From contig JADJII010000002.1 in the NCBI GenBank assembly GCA_016707075.1, positions 409,728 through 473,727 on the forward strand: a stretch of 64,000 bases of DNA, given 5' to 3'. Under the pieces are notes generated by a model that saw only the letters and a list, made by a program, of their open reading frames with translations, did no database searches and had not been told where the DNA came from. Shown piece after piece: positions 16,850 through 24,364 of this stretch. The translations under genes and the position numbers were made by a program. Each line of letters starts with the position of its first letter. The first letter of the stretch is position 1. The stretch comes from Egaibacter danicus. GTDB lineage: Bacteria > Pseudomonadota > Gammaproteobacteria > Burkholderiales > Burkholderiaceae_C.

Positions 16850-16850
16850 G

Positions 16851-16923
16851 TGGGTTGGCTAGCGCGTCGGGCGTCCGCGTCCACAGTGAACAGCTCCGTT
16901 GTCCCATCGCAGCCACCCGACAC
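16851..16923 (+). repeat. Left copy of an inverted repeat bounding the 17-18 kb islet
   Basis: Two conserved blocks are seen, 16851-16881 (starting TGGGTTGGCTAGCGCG) and 16888-16923 (starting GAACAGCTCCGTTG). The same blocks occur in opposite orientation at 18111-18269 with only a few substitutions. This copy lacks about 80 bases that separate the two blocks in the right copy. It begins immediately after the stop of the acyltransferase gene. The two copies frame one orphan gene. No transposase is present. Confidence 0.72.
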
Positions 16924-17223
16924 ACCTGCGTAGGTGTTGGCAGGGCTGGTTTGATGCAGGCACTTTGTCTTTCGACACATCGCATACGACTGATGACTGG
17001 CAAGCGGGCGCAAGCGGTCATTGCCATTTACCTGTTGGTCGAATGAATGCGGCGGCCATTTTGTCGATTTCGATATGCCTGTACAGTTGAATAGTCAATT
17101 GGGTTAAGTCACTGATGTATATGAGGAATTCCACAGATTCGTTGCCACGTTGGCCGATAACACGCCGTGTTATCTTGCAGTCGTGGTGGATATATCTAAG
17201 TTGGGCGTCATAAGGAGGAATCA
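16924..17223. other. Non-coding leader of the islet gene, with a hairpin
   Basis: About 300 bases without a convincing gene. It holds a small hairpin just after the repeat (ACACCT and AGGTGT separated by GCGT, 16922-16937), a perfect 9-base-arm dyad at 17156-17174, and a strong AAGGAGGA ribosome binding site before 17224. Base use is more AT-rich than in the neighbouring pyr operon. I see no tRNA, attachment site or further coding sequence. Confidence 0.5.
17156..17174. promoter_or_regulatory. Perfect dyad GATAACACG-C-CGTGTTATC upstream of the islet gene
   Basis: Nine-base arms separated by a single C, ending 49 bases before the ATG of the membrane protein. The symmetry and position suggest an operator for a dimeric repressor, but no matching regulator gene lies beside it. 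It is followed by only one T-rich base pair step, so it is not a typical terminator. Confidence 0.5.
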
Positions 17224-17868
17224 ATGTTTGACAGCACTTCTCGCATGAAGGCGCTATGGATTTGTTTGGTTGAGGCTCGTTATGTCTGGCTTGCGTTGGG
17301 TGTAGTTCTTGTGGCACTGGCAATATGTCTACGTCCGCAGACGCCAGAAAAAGTAATTCGACTCACCGGTCTTGTTCTTCAATTGCTCGGCATTGGCACC
17401 GTAATTTGGGGCATTTCCGAAACCAGAGCGCTCTTTGGTCGCCCGTCATTTGCGGTCAAAGCAAAATCGTGGCTCGGAAGGTTTCTACTGATACGAAAAA
17501 ATATCGTCCTTGGTGTTGGCGCGACTTCTCAATCGGCTGGCTCTAGCAAGGCAAGGGGCTTCGTTACAACCGGTGCTGGGCCGAACCCAACACTTGATGC
17601 TCGGGTCGATGCACTCGAAAAGAATTTGCTGCTCACTCATGAGCGCATCAGCAACACTGAAAAGGAAATGGATGAAGAGTTTCGCAGGGTTGTCGGGGCG
17701 TTAAAGAGTGAAGAGCAAACGAGACAAACGGAAGACACGGCAATTAACGAAAAGCTAGAGGCCACCGGAACTGGGGGAGTTCATGTTTCCGCTATCGGCG
17801 CTATATGGCTCTTCTTTGGCGTCATTCTGAGTACAGCCGGAATTGAAATCGCTGAATATCTGAAATGA
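17224..17868 (+). CDS. Hypothetical membrane protein with a coiled-coil domain
   Basis: I do not recognise this 214-residue protein. It has two adjacent membrane helices (about 20-37 and 45-64), a basic loop, a charged heptad-like coiled-coil stretch (about 125-175, from DARVDALEKNLLLTHERIS on) and a third helix near the C-terminus (187-207). A strong AAGGAGGA ribosome binding site precedes the ATG. It has no operon partner, is bounded by inverted repeats, and its codon use looks more AT-rich than that of flanking genes, so lateral acquisition is plausible. A pore or phage-defence membrane effector is only a guess. Confidence 0.72.
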   Translation: MFDSTSRMKALWICLVEARYVWLALGVVLVALAICLRPQTPEKVIRLTGLVLQLLGIGTVIWGISETRALFGRPSFAVKAKSWLGRFLLIRKNIVLGVGATSQSAGSSKARGFVTTGAGPNPTLDARVDALEKNLLLTHERISNTEKEMDEEFRRVVGALKSEEQTRQTEDTAINEKLEATGTGGVHVSAIGAIWLFFGVILSTAGIEIAEYLK

Positions 17869-18002
17869 TGCCCCACCTATCTTCCAGTTGACTGGCGATA
17901 GAGCTGCCAGCCGCTGAATTCAAAACATTAACGATTGGTTTGGAGCGAGGCGAAGGTCGGCAATGCTTCTGTAGCAGTCGACAAAAGAGCTGTTTTCACA
18001 CA

Positions 18003-18060
18003 CAAATATGCCTTCAGACCTTGTCAGATATGCGTGAATAGCTATTGTATTTATAGCAAA
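18003..18060 (-). repeat. Dispersed intergenic repeat, copy F (minus strand)
   Basis: Read on the minus strand it goes from TTTGCTATAAATACAATAGC through TATTCACGCATATCTGAC to AGGTCTGAAGGC. This is the same order of blocks as in the copies at 18311, 31437, 39765, 43421 and 45704: a GCTAT/ATAGC mini-hairpin, then TCACGCATAT, then a GAGG/GGCC-like tail. It is the only copy in this orientation in the window. Confidence 0.75.
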
Positions 18061-18110
18061 TTATTGTGCAAAAGGTATTTACCTAACTCCAGTCAAGTAT
18101 CTTCGCAAGC

Positions 18111-18269
18111 GTGTTGGGTGGCTGCGACGGGGCAACGAAGCTGTTCGCGGCAACTACAGAACCCGCACACCAAATACAGCATTCACGCAGTACCCTCAAC
18201 TCACAAAACCAGCCGCCCGCGAGATGCGCAGTGGACACGACGCGGACGCCCGGCGCGCTCGCCAACCCA
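18111..18269 (-). repeat. Right copy of the islet inverted repeat
   Basis: Two blocks match the left copy in reverse orientation: 18111-18146 (GTGTTGGGTGGCTGCGACGG and on) pairs with 16888-16923, and 18239-18269 (GACGCGGACGCCCGGCGCG and on) pairs with 16851-16881. The 92 bases between the blocks are extra relative to the left copy, which therefore looks like an internal deletion form. No open frame here is convincing. Confidence 0.72.
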
Positions 18270-18310
18270 CTGAAACCGGCGCAAGCCCCAAAAACGACAG
18301 TCCAAGAACG

Positions 18311-18358
18311 GCTACTATTTTAATAGCTGTTCACGCATATCTGACGGGGGCTCAGGCC
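18311..18358 (+). repeat. Dispersed intergenic repeat, copy A
   Basis: Reads GCTACTATTTTAATAGCTGT then TCACGCATATCTGACGGGGG. It shares the mini-hairpin and TCACGCATAT block with the other copies. Its right end overlaps the last codons and stop of the convergent ABC transporter ATPase gene, so it may also act as the 3' end hairpin for that gene. Confidence 0.75.
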
Positions 18359-19425
18359 GTATTCCTTTCAAAAGTAACCACATGATCCACCTCGGCCCGA
18401 ATGCCGATCCACTCGCCAATCTTGTGGTCATGGTGGCTGGGTACATGGGCCAGCACCGTCTCACCGGTGTGCAAGCGCAGGGTGTACAAAAACTCCGAGC
18501 CACGAAACGCTTTGCGCACGATCTCGGCTTTCACCGGGGCGTTGTCGTCATGAACGATGTCGTCGGCGCGTAGCAGCACATCACATTCACCCGATGGAAA
18601 AGCGCCCGGTAGTGGGCATTCCGCCACGTCAGGCAGATCACCCAGCGCGGTGTGCACCACCACCCGGTTGCCACCCACTTCGCGCAGCGTGGCGGGTGTG
18701 AACACGCCATGCCCGATGAAGTCCGCCACGAAACGGGTAGCAGGTCGGTGGTAGAGCGAATAGGCGTCGTCCCACTGGTGCAGCTGGCCCTCATGCATCA
18801 CGCCAATGGTGTCGCCAATGGCGAACGCTTCCAGCTGGTCGTGCGTGACAAACAGCGCAGTGGCTTTCGCGGCCTTGAGGATGGTGCGCACTTCATGCGC
18901 CAGGCGTTCACGCAGGTCCACGTCGAGGTTGGAGAACGGTTCGTCCAGCAGCAGCAACTGGGGTTTGGGCGCCAGGGCGCGGGCCAGCGCCACACGTTGC
19001 TGCTGACCGCCGGACAGTTCGTGTGGGTAACGCGCCTCGGAGCCTGACAGGCCTACCAGCGCCAGCACCTCCGCCACGCGGCTGGAGCGCTCTGCCCGCG
19101 GCAGATGGTGAATGCCAAAGCTCACGTTGTGGCGCACGTCCAGATGTGGGAATAGGGCGTAGTCCTGAAAAACCATGCCAATGCGGCGTGCCTCCGGCGC
19201 TACCAGCTGGCCCGCTGCGCTCACCACGTTGCCAGACAGCTTGATGGTGCCACTGGTCACAGGCTCCAGCCCGGCCACTGCACGCAACAGGGTGGTCTTG
19301 CCGCAGCCTGAGGGACCGATCAGCACGCCAATATCGCCAGCGCGCAAGCCAAATGACACCTCTTTCACAGCAGGCTGCGCTCGCCCGCTGTACTGCACGC
19401 TGAGTTTTGTCAGTTCCAGAAACAT
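18352..19425 (-). CDS. fbpC: Ferric-iron-type ABC transporter ATP-binding protein (FbpC/AfuC-like)
   Basis: A 357-residue ABC ATPase. It has Walker A GPSGCGKTTLLRAVAG, Q-loop FQDYALFPHLDV, signature LSGGQQQRVALARAL, Walker B LLLLDEPFSNLD and a His switch in ALFVTHDQLEA. The C-terminal part is the TOBE-type domain seen in iron, sulfate and polyamine importers. The divergent neighbour is a FbpB-type permease, 58 bases away with a Fur-like box between them, which supports iron uptake. No periplasmic binding protein gene is in the window. A spermidine or sulfate importer ATPase is less likely. Confidence 0.82.
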   Translation of the reverse strand: MFLELTKLSVQYSGRAQPAVKEVSFGLRAGDIGVLIGPSGCGKTTLLRAVAGLEPVTSGTIKLSGNVVSAAGQLVAPEARRIGMVFQDYALFPHLDVRHNVSFGIHHLPRAERSSRVAEVLALVGLSGSEARYPHELSGGQQQRVALARALAPKPQLLLLDEPFSNLDVDLRERLAHEVRTILKAAKATALFVTHDQLEAFAIGDTIGVMHEGQLHQWDDAYSLYHRPATRFVADFIGHGVFTPATLREVGGNRVVVHTALGDLPDVAECPLPGAFPSGECDVLLRADDIVHDDNAPVKAEIVRKAFRGSEFLYTLRLHTGETVLAHVPSHHDHKIGEWIGIRAEVDHVVTFERNTA

Positions 19426-19441
19426 GCAGAAGATTGTAGAT

Positions 19442-19460
19442 GCTTACAATTCTCATTTGC
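19442..19460. promoter_or_regulatory. Candidate Fur box between the divergent iron-transporter genes
   Basis: Read on the minus strand the 19-mer is GCAAATGAGAATTGTAAGC, which agrees with the classical Fur consensus (GATAATGATAATCATTATC) at 12 of 19 positions, including the AATGA-AAT core. It lies in the 58-base gap between the ATPase and permease starts and could repress both when iron is plentiful. This is a sequence match only. Confidence 0.6.
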
Positions 19461-19483
19461 ATCTTGCTGGGGTTCATTCATTT

Positions 19484-21118
19484 ATGCCGTCACGTCGGCT
19501 CCGTCATTTCTTTCTGCTGCTGCTCACCCTGGCCTTGATGCTGCCCGTGCTGGCGGTGCTGGCATCCTGGTGGCCGTCGTCTGGCGACGCGGCAGATCAG
19601 TCGCGGCAGATTTTGTCGGAAATGTCCCGCACGGTTTTGCCGGACTACGCCTGGACCACCCTGCGCTTGTGTTTGATGGTGGGGCTGGGGGTGATGATGG
19701 TGGGATTGGCCTGCGCAGCCGCTGTGACTTTGTTTGAATTTCCCGGGCGCCGGGTTTTTGAATGGGCCTTGCTGTTGCCGTTGGCCATGCCCGCTTATGT
19801 GGTGGCTTATGCCTATACCGACTTCCTGCAGTTCAGCGGGCCGCTGCAAACTGCGTTGCGCGCCGGTCTGGGGCTGGAAGGGCGCGTGTTTCCGGAGGTG
19901 CGCAGCCTGGGCGGTGCCGCTTGGGTGTTCACCTTTTCCCTGTATCCCTACGTGTACCTGCTGGCCCGCACCGCTTTGGGTGAGCGGGCCACCCACCTGA
20001 TGGAAGCGGCCCGTCTTTTGGGCGCGCCGTTGTCCCGGCGCATCCGCGTGGTGGCCTTGCCGCTGGCGCGCCCGGCGGTGGCTGCCGGCATGGCGCTGGC
20101 ACTGATGGAAACGCTGGCTGATTTTGGCGTGTCCAGCTACTTTGGTATCCGGACTTTTACGGCAGGCATATACAAAGCGTGGTTGTCGATGGACAACCGC
20201 ATCGCCGCTGCCCAGCTGGCCACCATGTTGCTGGTTCTGGTGGCGGTGTTGATGGGTCTGGAACATCGGGCGCAGCGGCGCATGCGGTTTGCTGCGCCAC
20301 AAGGTGCGCGGGCTGGTTCTTCTGAAGCGCAGCCCATCGTCCTCGCTGGCTGGTACCAATGGCTGGCGGTTGGCGTCTGCATAGCGCCCGTGCTGGCCGG
20401 CTTCGTCTTGCCCACTCTATTCATGCTGCGCCCTCTGGCGGCCGACTGGTCGCTGCTGTCATGGGGGCAATTCATCGCCTGGTCGCTCAACAGTATCCGG
20501 CTGGGTGCCATCACATCGGTGCTGGCGGTTGCTGTGGCGCTGGTTCTGGCATTTGGTCTGCGGCGCGCGCCAGACTGGTGGACCCGTGTGGCCGCGCAAC
20601 TGGCGAGTCTGGGTTACGCGATTCCCGGCGCGGTGATTGTGGTGGGTCTGCTGTTGCCGGTGGGCTGGCTGCAGGCCGTGGCGCCGCAAAGCAGTGTGGG
20701 TTATTACATGACGGCCACGTCGATGGGTCTGGTGTGGGCATACCTGGTGCGGTTTTGTGCGGTGGCGCTGCAGTCGGTGCAAAGCGGCTACACGCGCATT
20801 CCTGTGAGCTTTGACGATTCGGCCCGAATGCTGGGCACGGGCGACGCGGGTTTGCTGCGCCGCGTGCACTGGCCCTTGCTTAAACGCTCCACCTCGGCGG
20901 CGGCGTTGCTGGTCTTTGTCGATGTGATGAAAGAACTGCCTGCCACTCTGGTGCTGCGCCCCTTCAACTCCGACACGCTGGCAGTTGTGGCTTATCAGCT
21001 GGCGCGGGACGAGCGGCTGGGTGAGGCAGCACTGCCTTCACTGGCGCTGGTACTGGTGGGGCTGATTCCCGTGCTGTTGCTGAGCCGCACGCTGCGCACC
21101 GGACGAAACCTCCGCTGA
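19484..21118 (+). CDS. fbpB: Ferric-iron-type ABC transporter permease (FbpB/SfuB-like)
   Basis: A 544-residue fused permease with about twelve membrane helices and two binding-protein-dependent transport domains. The two EAA loops, with which permeases contact the ATPase, are near EAARLLGAPLSRRIRVVALPLARPA and DSARMLGTGDAGLLRRVHWPLLKR. The open frame extends back to 19175, but ATG 19484 is chosen because it directly starts the basic-plus-hydrophobic first helix (MPSRRLRHFFLLLLTLAL) and the longer form would lie inside the divergent ATPase gene. It would import Fe3+ delivered by a periplasmic binding protein not encoded here. Confidence 0.84.
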   Translation: MPSRRLRHFFLLLLTLALMLPVLAVLASWWPSSGDAADQSRQILSEMSRTVLPDYAWTTLRLCLMVGLGVMMVGLACAAAVTLFEFPGRRVFEWALLLPLAMPAYVVAYAYTDFLQFSGPLQTALRAGLGLEGRVFPEVRSLGGAAWVFTFSLYPYVYLLARTALGERATHLMEAARLLGAPLSRRIRVVALPLARPAVAAGMALALMETLADFGVSSYFGIRTFTAGIYKAWLSMDNRIAAAQLATMLLVLVAVLMGLEHRAQRRMRFAAPQGARAGSSEAQPIVLAGWYQWLAVGVCIAPVLAGFVLPTLFMLRPLAADWSLLSWGQFIAWSLNSIRLGAITSVLAVAVALVLAFGLRRAPDWWTRVAAQLASLGYAIPGAVIVVGLLLPVGWLQAVAPQSSVGYYMTATSMGLVWAYLVRFCAVALQSVQSGYTRIPVSFDDSARMLGTGDAGLLRRVHWPLLKRSTSAAALLVFVDVMKELPATLVLRPFNSDTLAVVAYQLARDERLGEAALPSLALVLVGLIPVLLLSRTLRTGRNLR

Positions 21119-21141
21119 CTAGGATAGTCAGGCGCAAAAGC

Positions 21142-21165
21142 GTATATTCGCATTTATCAATATAC
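21142..21165. promoter_or_regulatory. AT-rich dyad upstream of the first ArsR-type regulator
   Basis: A perfect inverted repeat with arms GTATATT and AATATAC separated by ten bases, ending 41 bases before the regulator ATG. AT-rich dyads of this kind are typical operators for ArsR/BigR/SqrR-type sulfur regulators, so autoregulation and control of the downstream fcc genes is inferred. A related TATATTCG core also occurs upstream of the cytochrome gene at 46938. Confidence 0.55.
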
Positions 21166-21206
21166 AAACCAAAACCGACTCGGTGTCGATATGGAGTACT
21201 TACAAG

Positions 21207-21551
21207 ATGGTCAAGCGCGCGGTTAAAAAAATCCAGGAAGTGCCGGCTGAACCGGACGAGGTGTTTGAATTGGCGGCTGAACTTTTCCGTGTCATGTCGG
21301 CACCGATGCGCCTGAAAATCATCAGCAGCCTGTGCAATCGGGAAAAAAATGTCAGCGAATTGCTGAGTGAAATCGATACGACCCAGCCGAACATGTCACA
21401 GCACCTCAACACGCTGTATCAGGCCAGCGTGCTGGGCAAGCGCAGGGATGGTGTGCAGATTTACTACCGGATCATTGACGAACGGGTGGCCAACCTGTGC
21501 CGTGCCGTTTGCACGCAGATAGCCATCGAGGGTGACTACGCCGACGCCTGA
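21207..21551 (+). CDS. ArsR/SmtB-family regulator, sulfur-responsive type (BigR/SqrR-like)
   Basis: A 114-residue winged-helix repressor. The DNA-recognition helix is TTQPNMSQHLNTLYQASVLG and the wing region is KRRDGVQIYYRI. Cys43 (SSLC) and Cys98/Cys102 (NLCRAVC) sit where BigR/SqrR-type proteins keep the cysteine pair that forms a sulfur bridge in response to persulfides. ATG 21207 is preferred over GTG 21183 because GGAG at 21193-21196 precedes it at suitable spacing. It stands directly before dsrE-like, fccA and fccB, and is a clear paralogue of the regulator before soxC. It likely derepresses the cluster in sulfide. Confidence 0.82.
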   Translation: MVKRAVKKIQEVPAEPDEVFELAAELFRVMSAPMRLKIISSLCNREKNVSELLSEIDTTQPNMSQHLNTLYQASVLGKRRDGVQIYYRIIDERVANLCRAVCTQIAIEGDYADA

Positions 21552-21641
21552 CGGGCAATTTTGCTGGCTGCCGCGGGTTTCTACGGTGTTGGCAAAGGGG
21601 ATGATGGCCTTAGCATTCATGTCATATATAAGGAATTGATC

Positions 21642-22052
21642 ATGAAGCGTTTTATGCTGTTGTTTGCCGGTTTGTTGACGGCATCACTGGCTTGGGGACA
21701 GGTCAAGGTGGTGTATCACCTGAGCGAGGGCACTCCACAGGCTGCACGCGCCATCGGTAACATCCGAAACCACCTCAATGCCGACTCGACGGTCAAAATC
21801 GTTGTCGTGACACATGGCGCGGGCATTGATTTCCTTCTGGACGGCGCGAAGAATCCCAGAGGACAGCCCTTTACCGGGGACATTGGAGAACTTGCGGGCC
21901 GGGGCGTGGAGTTCCGGGTCTGTAACAACACCTTGATATCGCGAGATATCACCAAGGACAAAGTGGCGATGGAGGCAACCATTGTCCCGTCCGGTGTGGC
22001 TGAAGTTGCCAGACTTCAGGCCAAGGAAGGTTTTGTGTACATCCATCCCTGA
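21642..22052 (+). CDS. Secreted DsrE/DsrF-like sulfur metabolism protein
   Basis: A 136-residue protein with a cleavable signal peptide (MKRFMLLFAGLLTASLAWGQ) followed by a DsrE-like fold: VKVVYHLSEGTPQAARAIGN, a conserved VVTHGAGIDFLL turn and a single Cys in RVCNNTLISRDI near residue 96. DsrE relatives carry persulfide sulfur on that Cys; because this one is exported, a periplasmic sulfur-carrier role beside flavocytochrome c is inferred. Start ATG 21642 gives the signal peptide directly. It lies between the ArsR-type regulator and fccA. Confidence 0.75.
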   Translation: MKRFMLLFAGLLTASLAWGQVKVVYHLSEGTPQAARAIGNIRNHLNADSTVKIVVVTHGAGIDFLLDGAKNPRGQPFTGDIGELAGRGVEFRVCNNTLISRDITKDKVAMEATIVPSGVAEVARLQAKEGFVYIHP

Positions 22053-22108
22053 TTTTCGGCTTTGCAGTTTTTGTTTTCCCACTTTGCAAAAAACAAGGAG
22101 ATTGAGTA

Positions 22109-22417
22109 ATGAAATTGAATGCTTTGGTGCTGGCCGGCGCGCTGGCCGTTGTATCCGGGTGGGCCCAGGCCCAGGCCGTTGATCCGCTGCAGGTCCGGAG
22201 CTGGGCGGCAGCGTGCGCCAGTTGCCACGGCACCAGCGGTGTTGCCCAGGCTGGCAACGAGTCGCTGGCGGGTGTCAACAAGGACGACATGCTGAAGAAA
22301 CTGCTGGACTTCAAGACCGGCAAAAAACCCGCAACCATCATGCATCAGCTCTCCAAGGGTTATTCCGACGAGCAACTCGCTGCATTGGCTACCTACTTCT
22401 CCGCCCTTAAAAAATAA
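22109..22417 (+). CDS. fccA: Flavocytochrome c sulfide dehydrogenase, cytochrome subunit (single haem)
   Basis: A 102-residue exported cytochrome c with a signal peptide ending near AQA (residue 23), one haem motif CASCH (Cys36, Cys39, His40) and a likely axial Met in KKPATIMHQLSKG. It is followed 13 bases later by fccB, so it should be the electron-accepting subunit of the sulfide dehydrogenase. FccA of Allochromatium has two haems; this one has one and is half the size, like the green-bacterial type. A strong AAGGAG precedes the ATG. Confidence 0.82.
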   Translation: MKLNALVLAGALAVVSGWAQAQAVDPLQVRSWAAACASCHGTSGVAQAGNESLAGVNKDDMLKKLLDFKTGKKPATIMHQLSKGYSDEQLAALATYFSALKK

Positions 22418-22430
22418 GAGAGGCCCCATC

Positions 22431-23717
22431 ATGATGAAACGTCGTCAATTTGTACAAACCGTTGGCACAGCAGGCTCGCTGGGGGCCTTGGGTTTGATGT
22501 CTGGTTGCGCCACCAGTGGCAGCGGCAAGGGCCCCAAGGTTGTGGTGATCGGTGGAGGCTATGGTGGCGCCACTGCGGCCAAATATGTGCGCATGTGGTC
22601 CGACTATGGCATCGATGTCACCCTGGTCGAACCCAACAGCACCTTCATCTCCTGTCCCATCTCCAATCTGGTGTTGGGTGGCAGCAAGACCATGGCCGAC
22701 ATCACCACGCCGTATGACAATCTGGTCAAACGCCACGGTGTGCGGCTGGTGCAGGACATGGTGACCCGCATTGACCCGGAAAAACGCATGGTCATGCTGG
22801 CCAAAGGCGGCGAGTTGCCCTACGACCGGTTGATCGTCTCGCCAGGTGTGGATTTCATGTGGGAAAACCTGCCTGGAATGGCTAAAGATGGTGCCAAAGA
22901 CAAGGTGCTGCATAGCTGGAAAGCAGGCGCCCAGACAGTGGCCTTGCGCAAACAGCTGGAAGCCATGCCCGATGGTGGCGTGTATGCGCTGTCCATCCCG
23001 CTGGCACCGTACCGCTGCCCTCCTGGCCCCTATGAACGCGCCTGTCAGGTAGCCAGCTATTTCACCCAAGCCAAACCCAAGAGCAAGGTGCTGATTCTGG
23101 ATGCCAATGATGACGTCACCTCCAAAGGCCCCCTGTTCAAGAAGGCCTGGGCTGATCGCTACGCAGGCATGGTTGAATACCGCCCCAAGCACAAAGTCGT
23201 GGATGTGGATGCCGCTACCAACACATTGAAGTTTGAGTTCAATGACGATGTGAAGGCCGCCGTGCTGAACGTCATTCCCGAAATGCGTGCGGGCGACATT
23301 GCGGTGAAGACCGGTATGGCGACGGCCAACAAGCGTTGGTGCGAGGTGGATTTTCTGACACACGAGTCCATTGCCGTGAAGAACGTGCACGTGCTGGGCG
23401 ACTCCATTCAGATCGCGCCTGCCATGCCCAAATCGGGCCACATGGCGAACCAGCATGGCAAGACCTGTGCGGCAGCTGTGGTGGCGTTGCTGACCGGCAA
23501 ACAGCCCAATCAGCTGCCGATCTACAACAACACCTGCTACAGCTTTGTGAGTGCCGAAGATGTGGTGCATGTCTCCAGCGTTCACCGCTATGACGCCGAG
23601 AAGAAAACCATGCTGACCGTGGCCGGCTCTGGTGGCGTATCCAGCGCAGCCAATGAACTGGAAGGACGCTACGCCATGGCATGGGCGCGCAACATCTGGG
23701 CTGACACGCTCGCCTGA
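22431..23717 (+). CDS. fccB: Flavocytochrome c sulfide dehydrogenase, FAD subunit
   Basis: A 428-residue periplasmic flavoprotein that would oxidise sulfide to sulfur or polysulfide and pass electrons to FccA. It has a twin-arginine signal (MMKRRQFVQTVGTAGSLG with a Cys near 25), an FAD-binding GGGYGGATAAKYVR motif, and the two redox Cys positions in ISCPISNLVLGG and YRCPPGPYERA. The C-terminal CNTCYSF-like NNTCYSFVSAEDVVHVSSV matches the family. Length is normal. It lies between fccA and a diheme cytochrome gene in the same direction. Confidence 0.9.
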   Translation: MMKRRQFVQTVGTAGSLGALGLMSGCATSGSGKGPKVVVIGGGYGGATAAKYVRMWSDYGIDVTLVEPNSTFISCPISNLVLGGSKTMADITTPYDNLVKRHGVRLVQDMVTRIDPEKRMVMLAKGGELPYDRLIVSPGVDFMWENLPGMAKDGAKDKVLHSWKAGAQTVALRKQLEAMPDGGVYALSIPLAPYRCPPGPYERACQVASYFTQAKPKSKVLILDANDDVTSKGPLFKKAWADRYAGMVEYRPKHKVVDVDAATNTLKFEFNDDVKAAVLNVIPEMRAGDIAVKTGMATANKRWCEVDFLTHESIAVKNVHVLGDSIQIAPAMPKSGHMANQHGKTCAAAVVALLTGKQPNQLPIYNNTCYSFVSAEDVVHVSSVHRYDAEKKTMLTVAGSGGVSSAANELEGRYAMAWARNIWADTLA

Positions 23718-23740
23718 AGGATTCATTGCAAGGTGGAAAG

Positions 23741-24343
23741 ATGAAAGCAGGTTGCAAATGGGTCACCGCCTTGACCATGGCGGTGACCGCAAGCGTGTGG
23801 GCACAACAGGCTGACGAAGCGCGGGCCAAAAAAATCGTTTCAGGCGTGTGTTTTGTCTGCCATGGTGCCGAGGGAGAGTCCTCAAGCGAGGTGTTTCCGC
23901 GCCTGGCGGGCCAGCATTGGGAATATATTGCCAAGCAGCTTGAAAATTTCAAGTCTGGCAAACGCAAGAGCACGGCGATGGCTGACATGGTGGCCAAGCT
24001 GACTCCCGGTGAGATGGTGGCATTGGGCAAGTATTTCGAGAAGCAGAACGCGCCCGCAGAACCACCCAAAGATGTGGCTCTGGCTGCTGTTGGGCGCTAC
24101 ATTTTTCACAATGGCAACAAATACAGCGGTGTTGCCGCTTGTGTCAGCTGCCATGGTGAAGGTGCACTGGGCACTACCAGTCTGCCACGGCTGGCGGGTC
24201 AATACGCCCCTTACACTGAAAACCAGCTCAAGCAGTTCAACACCCGCGAACGCACCAATGACAATGCGATCATGCACGCCATCGTATCGAAGATGACGCC
24301 ACTGGAGATGGCTGCGGTCGCCGAGTACCTGAGCGGCAAGTAA
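23741..24343 (+). CDS. Diheme cytochrome c4-type protein
   Basis: A 200-residue periplasmic cytochrome with a signal peptide (to about residue 22) and two haem motifs, CFVCH (Cys37, Cys40, His41) and CVSCH near residue 137, each followed by a RLAGQ segment and a methionine-containing helix, the duplicated c4 pattern. It would carry electrons from sulfide dehydrogenase toward a terminal oxidase. ATG 23741 is chosen over an upstream TTG because AAGGTGG precedes it. It is the last gene of the fcc operon and converges on the YeeE gene. Confidence 0.85.
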   Translation: MKAGCKWVTALTMAVTASVWAQQADEARAKKIVSGVCFVCHGAEGESSSEVFPRLAGQHWEYIAKQLENFKSGKRKSTAMADMVAKLTPGEMVALGKYFEKQNAPAEPPKDVALAAVGRYIFHNGNKYSGVAACVSCHGEGALGTTSLPRLAGQYAPYTENQLKQFNTRERTNDNAIMHAIVSKMTPLEMAAVAEYLSGK

Positions 24344-24364
24344 GTCCGGATGCTTTCCCGCAGG

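Larger units (their letters stand above)
17869..18351. other. Gene-free stretch of the islet, rich in repeats
   Basis: About 480 bases downstream of the membrane protein. No believable coding sequence is present on either strand. It contains a minus-strand copy of the dispersed 55-60 base repeat (18003-18060), the right copy of the islet inverted repeat (18111-18269) and a plus-strand copy of the dispersed repeat (18311-18358) that runs into the 3' end of the ABC transporter gene. The first 130 bases show nothing recognisable. Confidence 0.6.

Noticed and set aside
16850..18270. Integron attC sites
   Set aside because: The repeats have GGTTGG-like ends, but no paired R'/R'' core sites with the required spacing, no integrase and no cassette array are present.
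19175..19483. A 103-codon upstream extension of the permease gene
   Set aside because: It lies antisense within the divergent ATPase gene, has no membrane or transport character, and ATG 19484 gives a standard first helix.
22407..23726. A 439-codon open frame antisense to fccB
   Set aside because: fccB on the plus strand has a Tat signal, FAD motif and redox cysteines; the antisense product shows none.
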